The notes under the pieces were generated by a model that did not search any database, was not told the origin of the DNA, and saw only the letters and a program-made list of their open reading frames with translations. Shown one piece after another: positions 22,721 through 34,617 of a DNA stretch of 64,000 bases. The translations under genes were made by a program, and so were the position numbers. Source of the DNA: Incurvaria masculella (taxonomy: Eukaryota; Arthropoda; Insecta; Lepidoptera; Incurvariidae); NCBI GenBank assembly GCA_946894095.1, contig OX335655.1, forward strand, positions 12,090,001 to 12,154,000. Direction: 5' to 3'. Each line of letters begins with the position of its first letter. The stretch's first letter is position 1.

Positions 22721-24789
22721 CCTAGCGAGAACACAACTATTAATAATTTAGAAACGTATTATTTAATACCTGTTTTAGTAGCGAGATCGCTTCGTATGGT
22801 TGTTCTATTTTTAATACGACAATCATACTGGTTTGGAATGTGTACGCTTAGCACTTTTTCTCAAACTAATTCTCCTCAAGGAATGCAGACTCTAGTCTCG
22901 ATCTAAGCAATACTCTCTAATATATAGTTTCAATCTCAACCTAACTCTTCACCTAAGTACACAATTGGATTCTGATAGAATTCCCGAGAATAAACCCTTT
23001 GTGTAATCGACGTCAATGCTTAATCGCTTTCAATGAGATTGTGATCCTATTGTGCCAAAATACAATTGACTCCTATTGAAAAGCATTCAATAAATGTTCT
23101 AATTTAACGCGTGCCGGAATCATCGAGGACTCAGGTAACCGCGTCGCACTTGACACCAGCCGATAAATGATGGAATACGCCTGCTCGGAACATTACCCAG
23201 CTTATATTGCTGTGCTCGGGATCAAACATAAGGTAGGGGGATAAATGGGATATTAGACAACAGGAAAGAGAGAGGAACCATCAATACTACTATACATACT
23301 AAACTAGAACTATAAATAAACTACAATGCTCACTCTCAAATGCTCTGGGTCTGTCGGGCACACGCATTTTGATCCGAAATATTAAGTTACATGAGTATGT
23401 TTAGGAGATGTTAAGAAATTTAAATTGGTAATATGGCAAGGAGTAATCAACCACTCAAATGCGTATTTTGGTCTCCGTTAAACAAAAGCAGGCGAACGAA
23501 TATTTTCAGATATGTTAACAAAGAAACGCGCAAAAGATTTGAAAATTAATAGACTATTATCTGTAATGAAAATAATCTAGTCGTTGTTCTGAATCATAAT
23601 GGTGCATGTGTGCTTCCATTATCCTTTAAATTTAATATATATCAGGTTACGCGAATGGTCTTAAAACATACCTGTAATATCGTATTATCTCTTGAAACCA
23701 TTCTTATCGTATTCATTTGGCTTCGTCTTAAAATGTATCCCTCTGCGTTCACTGGGATACCTTCAAGCATAAATTTTAGATGCTTAGCATATATATAAAT
23801 GTATATTATATATGAATAAATAAATGAATAAACCTCAGATTAAAAGGTAAGGAGTTGTGTCTGTCGTGTGGTAAACGTATTGGAGGGTTTGTATTGCAGA
23901 GAACTGACTTTGCAAACGTTTTTCGGGAGCACATTCGCGCCGATGATGGTTTGAATGTGTGGCACACGATGCTTCTAGCTTCCCATAAAGTGATATGGAC
24001 AAAATGTCCATGCGACTGCGATGGGTAAAGCGCACACGGCACTTCTCTGTCCTTCTCTCATCTGTGCTAGCAAACGTCATAACCCAGATAGAGGTATATA
24101 TGTAACATTTAGGGAAGCCCTCTCTGCTCAACCAAATGAAATGGTTTCACATTGCGTCGTGGCTCGTCATTCACGTGGTTCCTTTGTCCAAAGTGAGCTC
24201 ATCCTCTTTTGTTGTAAGCGGAGTGTAGCTCGCTCATCTCGACACGCTCGGTTAGCGCTCTCTAGGGCAGATGGCTATGGGCGGCGGTGCCACCATAAAC
24301 TGAAGACTTTTGTCTGTCCCCTTTTGTGGGCGGCATATCCCCGGCTTTCGAAGCACGAGTGTAAAACCTATGAAAAACATATGAGTACACCTTTTTTTAG
24401 TTTTAATGAAACAAAATGACGTCATAGTATATTAGATATAATCCTTTTGAAGAAGGATAGAAGACCATTTGGCATTAACTGCAGGTTCCAAAATTAAGTA
24501 AATTTTAACAATTTTGAAATTCCTTCATTGGTACCGAATCATGAACAATTAAATAACGGGTAAAATAATCTGTGCATACCCTGCGATTGGAACCCTGGGT
24601 ATTTGGCACAAGAAACTATGTGCCGCTATGCACACCTAATTCAATAAAACATTTCTATACGTGGACACTTTGCTGGTTTGTGTGTATTTTTCTGAAAGTT
24701 ATTTATAAGTTTGCTTTGTAACAGTATGTTTCCAAAAAAAAATAAAAAAATTTAATGTATTCAACATAGCTTATTATTTACCCATATTA
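22721..24789. other. Intergenic, nothing assigned
   Basis: Contains one frame of 132 codons (24021-24419, plus) with biased, Ser/Arg/Cys-rich composition and no recognisable domain. I do not treat it as a gene. Confidence 0.4.
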
Positions 24790-24912
24790 TGGCAGAAAAA
24801 AGGGAAGGTCCTGGCATGGCACCAAATTCCTGCGGGAATGTGGTGTATTGGGCTAATATCATAACGGTAGTTGTGTGGTATTAGCCATCCATGTTAGGTC
24901 GCATAAAAAAAA
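24790..24912 (+). mobile_element. SINE 3' fragment with A tail
   Basis: gggaaggtcctggcatggca, ggctaatatcataacggtag, then gtggtattagccatccatgt and a poly-A run. This is the 3' end of the 5S-SINE family, and the A run suggests an intact 3' terminus. Confidence 0.65.
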
Positions 24913-25289
24913 AAGTACACTTTAATCACATTATTAAATAACTTCATGTCATGTCATCACTGCGTGTCTGGGACTTCATCCCGTTTCAATCGTAATAAGG
25001 CTAGCTTTTACATTGTCAATATTCCACTCCCCGTGTCTGTTTCTATCGTACGGTACGCTGTTTGCTTTCAGGGAACTACATCACTTTATTCCTTGAGTGT
25101 TTGCTTTCCGGCATTATTCGTTTTATGTTTGTAAAGCCGGATATTAGGAAGGAATTTAAGTTGAATATTTCCGTTAAATTATGTTTGTTCATGTAACCTA
25201 ATAATGAATAACAAGTGTTATTCTTTCTACTCAATATTGTAAAATATTTTTTTTCTGGGGGAAATTATATCGTCCTAATAGATAATAGA
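24913..25289. other. Spacer, nothing assigned
   Basis: No feature supported. Confidence 0.35.
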
Positions 25290-25575
25290 GATGTTTTAGT
25301 CAGGGACGCGGGGCATTGCTTCTAATGCCGAGATATGGGTTCAATCCCCGCCCCAACAAGGACCACTTTCATTCTCTTTATGCGTTGGAAAAACGCATTA
25401 CGTCGCGAATGCGCGGTTCCAGGGTTCGGTATCTATGTAAAACTGTGGGTCCAGTTTCCCTACTAGGCAGGGTTAGCTCGCTTTGATTGATACCATTGCA
25501 TTGGATTAAATGGTCATTGAAGCGGCAAAAAGTTGTCTGGTGACTGTGGCTATGGTATTAGCCATCCATCCATGA
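25290..25575 (+). mobile_element. SINE with tRNA-like head
   Basis: The head contains gggttcaatcccc, a good pol III B-box / T-arm sequence. The body has gataccattgcattggatta, gaagcggcaaaaagttgtct and ggtattagccatccatcc of the SINE family. The head differs from the 5S head at 13140, so related bodies seem to carry different pol III heads, or the 5' part is a separate tRNA-derived scrap. Confidence 0.5.
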
Positions 25576-26080
25576 AAAAAATGCATCTAAGAACTGGCTT
25601 GATGGAACTTGGCTAATATGGTATTTAATTTTTCAGATATAAATTGGGTAAGTATGCTGCCTACATCCTTTTTAGTAGTGAAGGATATTCGTGCATCTAG
25701 CATATCTTTTATTTAACTAAGGCCTGATTTTTAAATAGTCTGATAAATAGCTATATAACTATTCAAATGATTTATTTACGCTTCTGCTTATCCATCGGAT
25801 AAAGTTAGTCCATATAATACTCCGGCAATGACTATGCGACGATATATGACGAACGTGAATTTGTACTATCAGTCCGATAAGTACTATCTGTGGATTGAAA
25901 AATCGACCCTAAACATTGATGGGATGACACATTGTCATGATATTAGACAAACGCACCTCATGTGAACGAGGTGCCATGCAAAAACCTTCCATTTATTGCA
26001 CAACTACATTGAACTGGACGGAAGGAGGCCAATTTTAAATTCCGCTTAGACCATCGTTCACCTCAGGACGACAATAATTA
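25576..26080 (-). other. Intergenic with a minus-strand SINE fragment
   Basis: 25930-26050, read on the minus strand, gives ccgtccagttcaatgtagtt, then ggaaggtttttgcatggc, the SINE body. The remainder is unassigned. Confidence 0.4.
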
Positions 26081-26728
26081 TTGCCTCTTGCCGGCATAAT
26101 GGACAAGACAGGGTAACTTTCCCCGATCGATGGAAACGAAGACGACGAGAAAGCGCTGCACGTTGAACAACCAGCGTAGCTTAAGGTGGGCCTTTCCGCT
26201 CAACTCCCCATATAAACGTGGAAAGAAGATCATGCGCATATTTCTTGTCAGAGATCCAAAATTATGCTTCGAATAGCTTTATTCGATGGAACTAGATTGC
26301 TTCTTGCCGGCATAATGGACAAAACAGGGTAACTTTCCCCGATCGATGGAAACGAAGACGACGAGAAAGCGCTGCACGTTGAACAACCAGCGTAGCTTAA
26401 GGTGGGCCTTTCCGCTCAACTCCCCATACAAACGTGGAAAGAAGATCATGCGCATATTTCTTGTCAGAGATCCAAAATTATGCTCCTAATAGCTTTATTC
26501 GATGGAACTAGATTGCTTCTTGCCGGCATAATGGACAAAACAGGGTAACTTTCCCCGATCGATGGAAACGAAGACGACGAGAAAGCGCTGCACGTTGAAC
26601 AAACAGCGTAGTTTAATGAGGGCCTTCCAGCTCAACTCCCCATACAAACGTGGAAAGAAGATCATACGCATATTTATTGTCAGAGATCCAAAACTATGCT
26701 CCGAATAGTTTTAATTGATCGAACTATT
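26081..26728 (+). repeat. 216-bp tandem repeat (three units) made of flank plus MITE end
   Basis: The landmark ccggcataatggacaa (with one mismatch) occurs at 26091, 26307 and 26523, exactly 216 bp apart, and the MITE left end TTAA occurs at 26181, 26397 and 26613. Each unit joins about 100 bp of flank to about 116 bp of the left end of TTAA MITE family 1. Only the third unit continues into the full MITE. Confidence 0.92.
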
Positions 26729-27171
26729 TCTGATATGTCTGATGACCATTAACATTGTAAAACAGTGTTTGGTTTCTTAGTTATAAAGTTCGAAAGTCCG
26801 ATTTTTTTGCGCGTTTTAAAAAATTTTTTTGGAGGTAGATTACTCAACGATAAATTAAAAGCAACTTAAATATTTTAGTCATCAGAAATAGCTCGTTTCA
26901 TGAAGTTTTATAATAAAAATTTTGGTTTTTGTTTGATATTTTACGTTTATTTTTTCATGATTTAATTTTAGCTAGAGATCGTTTTGTAATTAAAAATTTC
27001 TCAAATCTTACCATATCAAACACTCTGCGATTTACCATATCAAACACGATGCACTCTCCTCATCGCGGAGCCTGCCTTGTTCTTTGAAACAGAGAAGGTC
27101 CCAGAGCGCAATAGCACGGTTTTTTACCGTGCCCGCGAATGAGTTAGTCCCGCCGGGAAGGGCCACCTTAA
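26613..27171. mobile_element. TTAA MITE family 1, full copy (559 bp)
   Basis: Left TTAA is at 26613-26616 and right TTAA at 27168-27171. Ends are ggccttccagctcaactccc and ccgccgggaagggccacc. Non-coding. The right flank agct and the left flank agt suggest an original agcTTAAgct target. Confidence 0.75.
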
Positions 27172-27599
27172 GCTTGGTTGTTTTCATAGTTCAAGACGAA
27201 CGCTTAATTAAGGCAGTATTCATAAACAGAGCGAACAATTGTGCTCCGAAGGAGCCCGTTGCACTTCGGTTCTCATTTGCATTTATGCATCGCTAATTAC
27301 CTAAAGCGCACCAATACAATAAGCTCACGTAGCCAAGTCTAGGCTAATAAAGTCCTCGCGAGAATTTGGACTGTATGAATTATTAAGCAGAGTTTCAGAA
27401 GCCGAATTGTGGGAGCAAGTGTACCAGGACGCTATTACTTCTGTGAGCTAAATAGACTGTGCATGCCAGGTCAACAAAAGGAGGCGACAGCAACGTATTG
27501 TCCTGAAAAATGGCACGCTACGATAAATTCAGCTGCGGCCTGCGAGTTCAGCGCTCGTCTTCATTACGTAGCGGTGCGTGCACAGCGACCTAGCAAGGA
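27172..27599. other. Spacer, nothing assigned
   Basis: No feature supported. Confidence 0.35.
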
Positions 27600-27647
27600 C
27601 GGTGGTCGTGACCGAAACTCATCCGTATAGCGGCAGGGTAACCACTT

Positions 27648-27760
27648 TTTAGGGTTCCGTACCCAATGGAACCCTATACACTGTCTGTCACAAGGCTGTA
27701 TCTCATGAACGTAATAGGTAGGCAGCTGAAATGTTCACGGAGTGTTTTAAAAAACCGAAA
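27648..27760 (-). repeat. Family 3 repeat, fragment
   Basis: tttttagggttccgtaccca, then cactgtctgtcacaaggctg and gcagctgaaatgttcacgga. This is the terminal third of the family on the minus strand. The (tccg)n tract is missing. Confidence 0.6.
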
Positions 27761-27899
27761 CGTGTATGTGTAGGGCGGCGTAGTAGCAGTAGCGCTGGCG
27801 AGGTGACTTCGCTTACGAAATTTTCTCTTAATTTTCTCGAGTTCCAACGTCACGACGACGCGGCGGAGTTATGATACTTTTGAGATTGTCGCGGACGTT

Positions 27900-28140
27900 A
27901 AACATGTTTGAAAAATGTTACGGCTTTTCACGCGGCGGGAGGAGACATTCTCCGACGTTTTGAGCTGATCGTTTAGCACACAGTTACGATTTACGACCAC
28001 GGCGACCTAGCTGTCAGTCGTCTGCTGCGTACGAACGTGGCGGATGCCTCCTTGACAACGGGCTTAACGATCAGCTCGAAACGTCGGAAAATGTCTGCTC
28101 CCGCCGCGTAAAAAGCCGTAACATTTTTCGAACATAACTA
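27900..28140. repeat. Penelope-associated terminal module with inverted repeat
   Basis: cggcttttcacgcggcggga (about 27922) is mirrored by cccgccgcgtaaaaagccg at the other end, giving an inverted repeat of about 53 bp around a centre with tacgaccacggcgacctagc. The same centre and right arm recur at 57184-57345, next to a Penelope-like RT, so this is probably a terminal piece of that element family. Confidence 0.5.
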
Positions 28141-28200
28141 CAGTTAGACGTGTCCCATTAACTCGTGGCTACGCTGCCGCCATATGAATGAGTTTGGTCG

Positions 28201-28965
28201 CTCCTTCCGTCTTTCCTTGCTCGCCGGTGGCTACACTGGCGTTATACATTTACGAGTTTCGGTCGCCACGCGATCCTTTCTTCCTCGATGTGCTTGCCCC
28301 TCTGCCGCTGCTGCCGCCTCTGTCGACGCTGCGTGGCGTCGGAGAGCTGGTGACGAAAGCATGTTCCTACGAGCACTTAGAACGGGGAAATTGGTGCTGC
28401 TAGGAAAAAACTCGAGTGAATGTCATAAGGTGACGAACTCAATATTCGACAATTTTTTTTAATAAATATTATTTTTGAAGTGAACCCTTTTGCTCGGGAA
28501 AAAAAAATCTGAATTGTACACCTTTAAGAATGGTTACAAAAGGCTTAGTGCCCAAGCTCAATGTTCGAACCTTACGAAAAGTTAAGATTTTTTTGAGGGG
28601 AGCAGAGCCTTTATCGATGGCATGGATGACCTTAGCGATGTTTTGTAACTCGTAATATTGATTGTAATGTTGTTGATGTATCACTCCTAAAAGTTGGTTA
28701 GTGCAATACGATGCGTTGGCACCGAAATACAAACAAAGCGCCAACAGTGTGTTTCCATTTCATTAAAAAAGGCATCTAGCGCTTCAAGCGAATTCTCGTG
28801 TATAACTTGACGACTGGTGCTTGTGAAATGTTATTCCGTCCCAGTTTGTAGTATTTCTGGAGGTATAAAATATTCAATAGTGTAAGTTCCTACCGTACTT
28901 CTCGTATATTTTATTTTTACCAACGGAACCAAAAAACCGGAAAAGTCCTAAATTAATAGCATGAA
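28201..28965. other. Intergenic, GC-richer at 28230-28400
   Basis: No protein family is recognisable in the GC-richer part. Two overlapping short frames are composition artefacts. Confidence 0.35.
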
Positions 28966-29277
28966 AAATCGGCCAAGTGCGAATCGGATTCGCACACGAA
29001 AGGGTCCGTACTATCGTACAAGATTTAACAAAAAAATACACGTTTTTTGTATGGGTGAATGTATTTGTATGGGTGATATGACCCCTTTAATTTTGATATT
29101 TTTTTATTTCTTTTATTATTTTAACAACAAATTATTTTTACTATTTGTCGTTATAGCGGCAAAATAAATACACACTCTCTGAAATTTCAGCTGCCTACCT
29201 ATTACGATTCATTAGATACAGCTCTGTGACAGACGGGCGGCGAATGCTTAGTAATAGGGTTCGTATCCTTATTCCTA
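28966..29277 (+). repeat. Family 3 repeat, copy without its microsatellite
   Basis: Starts aatcggccaagtgcgaatcg, has a gttttttgtatgggtga block and tatagcggcaaaataaatac, and ends ttagtaatagggttcgtatc. The (ggac)n tract has shrunk to gacgggcggc. Confidence 0.7.
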
Positions 29278-30689
29278 AAAATTATAATTATTGTTAATTC
29301 CTGCAGAATGTGTTACACAAAAATGCATGATGTACTATAATAGTGTACTAACATTTGATGGCTTAATTGAGCAGAATTACAGAATTTGAACATAAGTTGG
29401 GGCAACTTACTGAGCCCTGGATGTGACAACTGTTGTAGATTAATTGTTTAGCTATTGAAGGGATATATAAATTCGTAGGCATCGGCTCTCGGTCTAATGC
29501 TCATGGTAGACGGTACGGAATCCGTGGGCAGCCAGGCAGAGCTACCACAATAAAACATCTTCTGAACATTCTGCTCGTATTCATCCCTCAACACCGGGTT
29601 TCATATGATGTATCTACATGTGTATTTGACGAAATTTAAGTCGCTGTTTTATGTAATTGTCATATCATGTTTATATCTTTTGATTGTTTAACATCAAAAG
29701 GTTGATGCTATCAACAATGTGATGGTTAGTTATTTAGTGAAAACGATAAAATAACATAACTCAAATTGTACAATATTCAAAATAGACCAATTTGTGCAGC
29801 AAAGAATAGGGCTACTAAAATCCGCTTCACCTATGACTATTAGCAAAAAAAAATATTTCTTAAAAATATTTTTGCCAAAATTCTACTCGTTTTAAAATTT
29901 TATTTTCAGAACAGGGACTAAAAATTAAATTGAAAAGTATACAATTAATTTATTGCATATAATTAACTGAATAATGGATGAATGAATAAGAATATTAAGA
30001 AACAAAATGTCGATGTATTGTATTTAAGACACCTCTGGCTCCTACTGCATAAATTTACAGTGCATTAAACGGAGATGTTTTAAATGTTTTCAGCGGTCGT
30101 CGCGCTGGATTTATCTCGTGGAGCATCCGCTTAATGCGCTGGCGTCGCTTCTTATCCGAGTTAATTAATTTTCCCTAAATTAGTGGAGCCCTAGTCTTAG
30201 TGTGATTTAAAGTTATTGTTCAGCAGAATGTTCATGCTATTAGGTCTTATTGTAGCGTAAATTAAGATGAAAAGTGTTGGTAACATTGCACCAAAAGCTT
30301 GGATAAATTTAGTGCTTTTTTAATATAACGCCCTTTATCAACCCACATTTCCGAACCTGAAAGAGAGAAATGTATGATTTACTGTGCTGTAAGTAACCTT
30401 GTGTGCCTTTTTGAGCGGAGCATACACGGAGAGAACCATAATTAAAAAATCACTCCAAGAAATTTGGCCATGGAATTAATTGATTAGTTCATTCTTTACC
30501 AAAAAATAAAAATATAATAATAGCTTTGTATTTCACCGTCATTAAAATATAAACAACCATTTCAAATATATTTTTAGATGAGAACATAAATGAAACATTA
30601 TGAATCACGAGCGTCGAAAACTTTGGACCATAACACCGACTCGGAAAACATTGACTGAAACTTTAACATTACATTGTTGGGGGAGTCCC
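29278..30689. other. Intergenic, nothing assigned
   Basis: AT-rich. No feature supported. Confidence 0.4.
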
Positions 30690-31075
30690 GAAGGACGCCT
30701 CGGCATAAAGCGTCAGCGAGAACTATGCCCGGTCAGCACAGCGTACGTGCTGCTATCTAGCGAACACACAATGACATTTTGTCGATATGATTTCACTGAA
30801 ATCGGCTTCTTGAGCACGGTTCGATTTTCATCCAGTTGCTATGCCGGATCAGCACAGCGTACGTGCTGCCATTCAGCGAACACACACTGACACTCGGTCA
30901 ATGTTATTGCACTGAATTGGCTTCTTGAGCACGCTAGGATCTTCATCCAGTTGCTATGCCAGGTCAGCACACCGTACGTGCTGCCATCTAGTAAACACAC
31001 AGTGACACTTTGTCGATATGATTTTACTGAATTGGATTTTGTGTATGGTTCGATCTAAATCCAGTTGCTGCTACT
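30690..31075 (+). repeat. 115/116-bp tandem repeat, about three units
   Basis: The landmark gtcagcacagcgtacgtgct recurs from about 30732, 30848 and 30963 (steps of 116 and 115 bp, a few mismatches). Each unit continues with agcgaacacacagtgac-like and ttcttgagcacg-like blocks and catccagttgctatgcc. Confidence 0.85.
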
Positions 31076-31574
31076 AATTTTTACAGCATGTCTATCGGTT
31101 TCTTAAACTATGAAGAGCGTTTTTTTTGGAATTGAAAAGGATATTTTATTTATAACGATATATCTAACAATAAAAGTACAAAGTATCACACTTTTCCAAC
31201 TCTAAAAAATTGAAACTCATCTATTTTAAAAACATGTTAGTTATTTTTTTATAATTTTAAATCGTTCTTATTTAACTCCTTCTACCTTATAATTTAATAA
31301 TTTATTTCCAACAGGAAATACGCTCCTTTTCCATAAAATTTATGTAGATGCCACGCCCTGGAGGGTCCCTTTATGAGCAGGGCTAAATTGAAGTCGATCG
31401 AAAATAAGGACAATTTTTTCATTGCCGCTTCGAACATACTGATAATATCGACTGTTTTGTCTGAATACTTCATTGATTCTGCCTAACTTGACCATAACCT
31501 TACCTAACCTATCCTAACCTTACCAAATCTCAACTAACGTATTAATAGAAGGTTTTGCAAAAGTATATAATAGT
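31076..31574. other. Intergenic with a minus-strand SINE fragment
   Basis: 31360-31440, read on the minus strand, contains cgaagcggcaatgaaaaaat, a ttcaatttagccctgctcat block and aaagggaccctccagggcg, a decayed SINE body. Confidence 0.35.
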
Positions 31575-32047
31575 ATAAGTGCACCATTTATGAACACTGA
31601 CCCAATTATGAACACTTGAAATTAAAAACTCATAAAATTACTTGCTAATTCCCGAAAACGAATACTGGCAATACCGAAATCGGAATTCAATTTCGCAAGC
31701 CGAATTGGCTTTTTATGGCACATAATAACTGAAAGAATTTGAATCAATATTATTATATATATAACATCATAATTGTTCATAATGAACATAAAGTGTTCAT
31801 AATTGGAGTGTTCAATATTGGTTACTCGTTCATTACCAGGGTGTATATAACTGGTTATTTGTCATTAATTGGGTGTTCAATATTGGATATCTGTGCATTA
31901 ATAGGGTGATCAACATTGGATATATTAAATTAACTGGGTGTTCAATATCGGTTACCTGATCATTACAAGGGTGTGCATGACTGCATATTACTAATTATTA
32001 TGTAATGGGTACGTAAATTCGGTGGTAGTGATAAGAAACCATTCTTT

Positions 32048-32145
32048 TTGAGGGGTCCTCTGCAAAAAATTCCAAAAAAGGAACCCTTATAATTTTATGT
32101 CGGTCGGTCCGTCCGTCCGTCTGTCACAGTCATTTTACTATTGAT
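32048..32145 (-). repeat. Family 3 repeat, short fragment
   Basis: A tttttgaggggtcctct-like start, then ggtcggtccgtccgtccgtc and tgtcacag. Terminal piece with microsatellite. Confidence 0.5.
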
Positions 32146-32220
32146 AAAATTTTTAAGGAACTGTGTTCTCTGAACCGATAGAGTCAGTGTTAATATTAGT
32201 TGAATATATTTAACAGATAT

Positions 32221-33150
32221 GGCGCCAAAGAAAAATTACACACAGGAACAAATGGGGAAAGCTATTGAAGCAGTTCGTAGAGGAAGTAATGTATCTACAG
32301 CTGCAAAGAACTCCACCATATGACCCAAACATTTTAACACCCGATCAGGAAAGTTTTGTTGCAACAACCACGGCGGTGCAAGAAGAATATAACCAATGTA
32401 GTTACAACTTTAGAATATTCTTTACCTGGATTAATTGTACCATCTCCTTTTAAAAGGTGCCTGTATTGGCCAGATATTGATATCCCAAAAAATAAACGCA
32501 TGAAGAGAGAAAAACTGCCATCAGTAATAACAGGTTTCGTAATGGAGAGAATACAATTCGAAAAAAGAAAATGAAAAAAGGAAAGCCTTTAAAAGGCATC
32601 AAGAAGCAAAGTTACTGAAAGAGGAAATCGCAAAACAGAAGAGAGAAGAAAAAATAAAAAAAATGATGCTAAAAAAGGAAAAACAAAGACAAAGAAGAAT
32701 TTACCTTCTATATCATCATCATCATCAAGTGAATCTGAAGGTGAAATACCCTGTGCAAGGAGCAGTGACTCTGAAGGCGAACAATATATGAGTGAGCATA
32801 ATTCATCATCCGAGTTGGAATCTGACGATTGTACTAAAAGCATTGACACTGACAGCATCACCATTGGAGACTGGGTAATTGTAAAATTGGTATCAAATAA
32901 AAATAAACCACATTGATATGCTGGACAAATAACGTAAAAAACTGCTAAAGGATATACCTATTGTCAAATTTGCAAAAAAAAGGAATGACACAACTTTTAA
33001 ATGGCCGGATAAGGAAGACGTTAGTGAAGTTGGGTGTCTACAAATTATAAAAAAAAATATCTGATCCATGCTTCAAGCGCACTAGTAGGCGCATTGGTAA
33101 CTTTGTTTTTAAGAAATCCTTAAGACATTTTAGCATTGATTATTAAATTT
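32221..33150 (+). pseudogene. Pogo-like transposase relic, core deleted
   Basis: The frame opens with MAPKKNYTQEQMGKAIEAVR then RGSNVSTAAKNST, the psq-type helix-turn-helix that pogo/jerky-family transposases use to bind their ends. A stop follows at about 32321. The catalytic DDE region is missing entirely. The text resumes with the C-terminal tail: a Lys/Glu-rich stretch, a Ser/acidic stretch (SSSSSSESEGEIPCARSS) and a small domain, ITIGDWVIVKLVSNKNKPH. After two stops and a frameshift in an A run this continues as KFAKKRNDTTFKWPDKEDVS, EVGCLQIIKK. An aataaa lies 3' of it, near 33171. It cannot make an active enzyme. A domesticated-gene pseudogene is an alternative to a transposon copy. Confidence 0.75.
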
Positions 33151-33610
33151 GTCATAATTGTTCCTGCTTAATAAAGGTATTTATGTCAAATTTTCTTGTG
33201 AGTAGAATCGAACATTGATCTTTAAAATTGATAAAAAAATTGGTCGGTGGTAATGAAAGTGTTATTTTTTCCCATTTGTATGTTTTATTTAAGTGTACCC
33301 AAGAACAATACAAAATCTTGCTACCTCATGATTCATTACCAAAGGGCTGATTTGACGCTTAAAAGGCTAACTGTGAGCCCCTGTAAAAATAGCAAATGCT
33401 CATGGGAGCTGCTGCTGCTGCTGCGCCAGCGTCGGCAAAACGACAATCACTAACAATAGTGGTATTTAAAAAAAAATGTTAAGTGTTGTCTATTACCAAG
33501 TGATCATTATTGGTTAACTGTTAATTACTGGGTGATCATGATTGGTTACGAGATCATTACTGGGTGTCAATAGGTGGATCAGAGCATGTTCAATACTGGG
33601 TACAAGTACC

Positions 33611-33916
33611 CATTGTATATTTTAAATTAATATAAAAAAGTGTTAACTTATTTAGCATGTTTGTTCATACATAACTGCCCCTGGATTATCAACCAATGTA
33701 TTTTGTAAAAAACATTTAAAATCTTAGTTAAAATGTTAACACAGAAGGGGGAAATTGCAAATTTCCATCCTTAATGTGTTCAAGACTGGTACGGTTACCA
33801 GATTTTTATAACATCCACTTTTTGTTACTCTATTGTGGAATTATCTCTATAAAAGAATGTATAGCCGTGCGTTAGTTTGGCTAAAACTCGAAAACGGCCC
33901 GACCGATTTGAATGTT
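33611..33916. other. Spacer with a Helitron-end-like scrap
   Basis: gttagtttggctaaaactcg followed by aaaacggcccgaccga at about 33870-33905 is a short scrap often found beside such repeats. Nothing else. Confidence 0.3.
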
Positions 33917-34205
33917 TTTAGGGTTCCGTACCCGAAGGGTGCCAACGGAACCGTATTACTAAGCCTCCGGTGTCCGTCCGTCCGTGCGAACGTCCGTCTG
34001 TCACAGGGCTGCATCTCATGAACCGTAATAGGTGGGCAGCTGAAATTTTCACAAATTTTGTATTTGTTTTGCCGCTATAACAACAAATTGGTGGAATAAA
34101 AATTAAAGGGCGGTCCCATACAAAAAACGTGATTTTTTGTGTTAAATCTTGTACGATGGTACGTAACCCTTCGTGTGCGAGTCCGACTCGAACGTGGCCG
34201 GTTTT
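33917..34205 (-). repeat. Family 3 repeat, complete, minus strand
   Basis: Runs from tttttagggttccgtacccg through (tccg)n, gtctgtcacagggctgcatc and ttgccgctataacaacaaat to acccttcgtgtgcgagtccg. Confidence 0.75.
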
Positions 34206-34309
34206 TTTTCCTCGGTACTGGGGTGGTTTAAATGTGCAATTGAACCCGGTAGATGGCGCTGTTGTAGAGGTATTGACCCGAGCGGAGCTGTGCATTTCAG
34301 CTAGTATTA

Positions 34310-34617
34310 AAAAAAATCGGCCAAGTGCGAGTCGGACTCGCACGCGAAGGATTCCGTACCATCGTACAAGATTGAACACAAAAAATCACGTTTTTTTGTA
34401 TGGGACCGCCGTTTAATTTTTTGTAGTTTTTTGTATGTAAGGGGGGGCCTTTAATTTTTATTAATTGACCTATTTGTTGTTATAGCGGCAAAATAAATAC
34501 ACACCCTGTGACAGACGGAAGGACGGACGGACGGACGGACGGACGGACGGACGGACGGACAGCGGAGGCTTAGTAATAGGGTTACGTTTTCACCCTTCGG
34601 GTACGGAACCCTAAAAA
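34310..34617 (+). repeat. Family 3 repeat, complete, plus strand
   Basis: Starts aaatcggccaagtgcgagtc, has a (ggac)n tract at about 34520-34560, and ends cgggtacggaaccctaaaaa. With the minus copy at 33917-34205 it makes a head-to-head inverted pair separated by about 105 bp. Confidence 0.78.

Larger units (their letters stand above)
27600..28200. mobile_element. Possible TIR element carrying two other repeats
   Basis: aaactcatccgtatagcggc then agggtaaccac at about 27616-27646 is mirrored by gtggctacgctgccgccata then tgaatgagtttggtcgctcc at about 28163-28202. A family 3 fragment (27648-27760, minus) and a Penelope-associated module (27900-28140) lie inside. The end may also relate to 3320-3360. 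Confidence 0.4.
31575..33610 (+). mobile_element. Decayed pogo-like DNA transposon
   Basis: The transposase relic at 32221-33150 is flanked on both sides by degenerate repeats of about 32 bp with the core actgggtgttcaatattggt (left 31795-31985, right about 33490-33605, same orientation). tttatgaacactgacccaat at about 31588 and inverse-like gttcataattgg motifs near 31770-31805 may belong to the left end. True termini and a TA target duplication could not be fixed. A family 3 scrap interrupts at 32048-32145. Confidence 0.5.

Noticed and set aside
24021..24419. Open frame of 132 codons, plus strand
   Set aside because: No recognisable motif, and a partly overlapping antisense frame is also open. 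Probably chance in a locally GC-balanced stretch.
25290..25370. Functional tRNA gene
   Set aside because: A B box is present, but I found no complete cloverleaf and it is joined to a SINE body.
28184..28462. Two overlapping frames with Ala/Pro-rich translation
   Set aside because: GC-rich composition artefact with no family resemblance.
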